A DNA stretch of 64,000 nt. Source: Geomesophilobacter sediminis. GTDB lineage: Bacteria > Desulfobacterota > Desulfuromonadia > Geobacterales > Geobacteraceae. Shown here piece after piece: positions 61,882 to 64,000 of this stretch. Position 1 is the first letter of the stretch; each line of letters opens with the position of its first letter. The DNA lies in the NCBI RefSeq assembly GCF_016458275.1, contig NZ_JAEMHM010000001.1, positions 62,001 through 126,000 on the forward strand. The letters run 5' to 3'. Under the pieces are notes generated by a model, which did no database searches, was not told the origin of the DNA, and worked only from the letters and a program-made list of their open reading frames with translations. A program made the position numbers and the translations under genes.

Positions 61882-63819
61882 ATGTTTCCTGCAAAAAGGA
61901 TCTTCGTCTTTTTTCTCGACGTTGCCTTGATTGCTTCCGCGTTTTGCCTCTCCTTCCTGCTTCGTTTCGACTTCCAGATCCCCGATTACGAGATCACCGC
62001 CCTCAGTCAGGGGCTCATCGTGGTGCTGCTGGCCAAACCGGTGCTCTTCGCCGCCTCGGGAATGTACCGGAACATCTGGCGCTACGCCTCGCTCCAGGAC
62101 GCCTACGAGATCTTGAAGGTCGTCACCTTTTCCTCCCTGGTCGCCGCATTCCTCCTGGTGTTCTCCAGGGGCCCCTTCATCCTGCCGCGCTCAATCTACG
62201 TACTGGACTGGTTCCTCCTTTTTGCCTTAGTGGCTGCCAGCCGCCTGGTCTGGAGGGTCTACCGGGAAATGCGCTTCATCCCGTCTTTGCGCAAAGGGAA
62301 GCGCACCCTCATCGTCGGCGCCGGGGAGGGGGGGAACCTGCTCTTGAAGGAGATTCGCAAGCAGTCCAATTCCCCCTTCAACGTGGTCGGCTTCGTCGAC
62401 GACGACAAGAGAAAACACGGCCTGCGCCTGTCCGGGGTCCGGGTGCTCGGTGCCACCAATCGCTTAAGGGCGCTGGTGCGCAAGCATCGCGTGGAAGAGG
62501 TGATCTTCGCCATCCCCTCCGGAGACGGTCGCCTTTTGCGCCAGGTAATCGCCAGCTGCGACCGGACCAAGGCCCACTTCAAGACCCTTCCCGCCATCAC
62601 CGACATCGTCAACGGGAAGCTTTCCATAGCCCAGATCAAGGACGTGGAGATCGAGGACCTGCTCGGGCGTGAGCCGGTCGTTTTGGACCAGACGGCGATC
62701 CGCAACTACCTCACCGACAAGAAGGTTCTGGTTACCGGCGCAGCCGGGAGCATCGGCAGCGAGATCTGTCGTCAGGTCGCCCTGTTTAACCCCACCAAGA
62801 TCGTTCTTTTGGACAACGCGGAGACTCCCCTTTTCTACATCGAGAAGGAGCTTGCCGCCTCGTTCCCGGAGGTGCGGATCATCCCGATGGTCGCGGACGT
62901 GAAGAACCAGGAGCGCGTCGAGACCATCTTCGACGAGTTCAACCCTGACGTCGTCTTCCATGCCGCCGCCTACAAGCACGTTGCGATGATGGAATACAAC
63001 CCGTCGGAGGCGATCCTCAACAATGTCATGGGCTCCAAGATCGTTGCCGATGCCGCCGATCGCTTCAAGGTGCGCAACTTCGTCATGGTCTCCACCGATA
63101 AGGCGGTAAACCCCACCAACATCATGGGGGCCAGCAAGCGCTGCGCCGAGATGTACGTGCAGGCTCTGGCCGCCAAGAGCAAGACCAAGTTCACCACCGT
63201 CCGTTTCGGAAACGTCCTCGGGAGCAACGGCAGCGTCATCCCGCTTTTCAAGGAGCAGATCCGAAACGGCGGGCCGGTCACGGTCACCCACCAGGATGTT
63301 GTCCGCTACTTCATGACCATCCCCGAGGCGTCCCAATTGGTGCTGCAGGCGGGCTGCATCGGCAAGGGGGGGGACATCTTCGTCTTGGACATGGGTGAAC
63401 CGGTCCGGATCCTTTCCCTTGCGGAGGAACTGATCCGTCTCTCCGGCTTCGTCCCCTACAAGGAAATCGATATTGTCTTCACCGGGCTCAAGCCGGGGGA
63501 GAAGCTGTTCGAGGAACTTCTCATCGAGGGGGAGGGGATCAAGCCGACCACCCACAAGAAGATCCGGGTCATGGCGCCGGTGGAAAGCGACCTGGCCCAG
63601 ATCTCTGCCGAGTTGGAGGAGCTCTTCACATTGGCGCGGGCCGAGGATATCGCTGCCCTGATGAAGCTGCTGCGGAGCACCGTGCCCGAATTCGTCCCGC
63701 GCTACAACTTCGACGTGGCCCCGCCGCTTTCCTTCCAGAGGGTTCGGCCCGACTTGTTCCCGCCCCAAAAGCTTGCCTTCATCCGGAACCTCCGCATCGC
63801 CGGTCAGGGCGACGGGTAG
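61882..63819 (+). CDS. Membrane NDP-sugar 4,6-dehydratase (WbpM/PglF/CapD-like)
   Basis: The 645-residue enzyme has four N-terminal membrane helices (about residues 8-110), a first Rossmann-like domain (about 135-240; IVGAGEGGNLLLKEI) and a second, catalytic SDR domain from about 285 (VLVTGAAGSIGSEICRQV, FHAAAYKHVAMMEYNP, VSTDKAVNPTNIMGASKRCAE). Met in place of the usual catalytic Tyr is the WbpM/PglF hallmark; here the site reads TNIMGASKR, consistent with that. It makes UDP-4-keto-6-deoxy-GlcNAc for the reductase at 59754. Confidence 0.95.
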   Translation: MFPAKRIFVFFLDVALIASAFCLSFLLRFDFQIPDYEITALSQGLIVVLLAKPVLFAASGMYRNIWRYASLQDAYEILKVVTFSSLVAAFLLVFSRGPFILPRSIYVLDWFLLFALVAASRLVWRVYREMRFIPSLRKGKRTLIVGAGEGGNLLLKEIRKQSNSPFNVVGFVDDDKRKHGLRLSGVRVLGATNRLRALVRKHRVEEVIFAIPSGDGRLLRQVIASCDRTKAHFKTLPAITDIVNGKLSIAQIKDVEIEDLLGREPVVLDQTAIRNYLTDKKVLVTGAAGSIGSEICRQVALFNPTKIVLLDNAETPLFYIEKELAASFPEVRIIPMVADVKNQERVETIFDEFNPDVVFHAAAYKHVAMMEYNPSEAILNNVMGSKIVADAADRFKVRNFVMVSTDKAVNPTNIMGASKRCAEMYVQALAAKSKTKFTTVRFGNVLGSNGSVIPLFKEQIRNGGPVTVTHQDVVRYFMTIPEASQLVLQAGCIGKGGDIFVLDMGEPVRILSLAEELIRLSGFVPYKEIDIVFTGLKPGEKLFEELLIEGEGIKPTTHKKIRVMAPVESDLAQISAELEELFTLARAEDIAALMKLLRSTVPEFVPRYNFDVAPPLSFQRVRPDLFPPQKLAFIRNLRIAGQGDG

Positions 63820-63957
63820 TCCCGACGAGCCTTGCCAGGCAAGCGGGATGAAAGGGATGGAGGCTATATTGCCTTATTCCCTGAGTCTCCTGAAACCGTC
63901 GTTTCGTGGTATCGCCTTTATCCCCAGCATCCCTGTTCTTTTTGATTGGATTCTTTG

Positions 63958-64000
63958 ATGCGTCTTTTCCGACTGCTGTTCGCGCTTCTTGTCGCAGGAC
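63958..64000 (+). CDS. Start of an exported protein (cut by window edge)
   Basis: ATG 63958 opens a frame reading MRLFRLLFALLVAG, which looks like a signal peptide, to the window edge. No clear ribosome binding site is seen. From the context it may be a further polysaccharide export or anchoring gene, but nothing beyond the signal can be judged. Confidence 0.35.
   Translation, partial: MRLFRLLFALLVAG

Overview
The window is GC-rich chromosomal DNA from a Gram-negative bacterium, most likely a member of the Geobacterales (Geobacter, Geomonas or Citrifermentans type). The gene content points there: a Kdo pathway, a CheA/R/D/B cluster, DUF4382 and DUF3106 proteins, a feoB plus DtxR-FeoA iron locus, and an SLBB-type polysaccharide export locus. 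No rRNA, tRNA or CRISPR array was found. The identification rests on gene content only.

Layout. 1-7.4 kb: the end of a histidine kinase, several small or unknown proteins, a periplasmic CDP-diacylglycerol pyrophosphatase, two Hsp20 chaperones, and a DUF3106 / outer-membrane barrel / ECF sigma / DUF3619 module. 7.8-14 kb: a DUF4382 lipoprotein, a secreted amidase, fur, then feoB, a 59-residue Cys-rich protein and a DtxR-FeoA regulator. 14.2-22.8 kb: a chemotaxis-like operon (soluble MCP-like protein, STAS, CheY, CheA, CheR, CheD, CheB) followed by an EAL-HDOD protein. 23-28.6 kb: kdsB, pyrG, kdsA, kdsD and kdsC, which make the Kdo precursor of the LPS core, plus CTP. 28.6-29.7 kb: a gene-poor, AT-richer scar with inverted clusters of 21-bp repeats and gene debris. 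29.8-64 kb: a Wzx/Wzy-type surface polysaccharide locus.

The polysaccharide locus is modular. rfbC, an SLBB export protein and a Wzz-like co-polymerase come first. A nonulosonic acid module follows (LegB, LegC, formyltransferase, LegG, LegI, PtmE and LegF types), probably making a CMP-legionaminic acid derivative from GDP-linked sugars. The usual LegH N-acetyltransferase is missing and a sugar formyltransferase sits in its place, which suggests an N-formylated product. Next come flippase and polymerase, methyltransferases, two MBOAT plus SGNH O-acylation pairs in mirrored order, glycosyltransferases, a carbamoyltransferase, a UDP-sugar reductase, an initiating phosphoglycosyl transferase and a WbpM/PglF-type dehydratase. 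Genes between about 29.8 and 57 kb look less GC-rich than those on either side, consistent with an acquired block.

The most unusual signal is a family of heptamer-repeat elements. Two genes for S23-type four-helix-bundle proteins (25.6 and 60.8 kb) are each enclosed by inverted arrays of degenerate 7-bp units, and at least four gene-less versions sit in other gaps (21.4, 23.8, 26.9, 27.9 kb). The two arms of one element share a heptad 'dialect' that differs from the dialects of the others. A second signal is a set of 10-, 12- and 13-base poly-G tracts inside glycan genes, which could allow phase variation.
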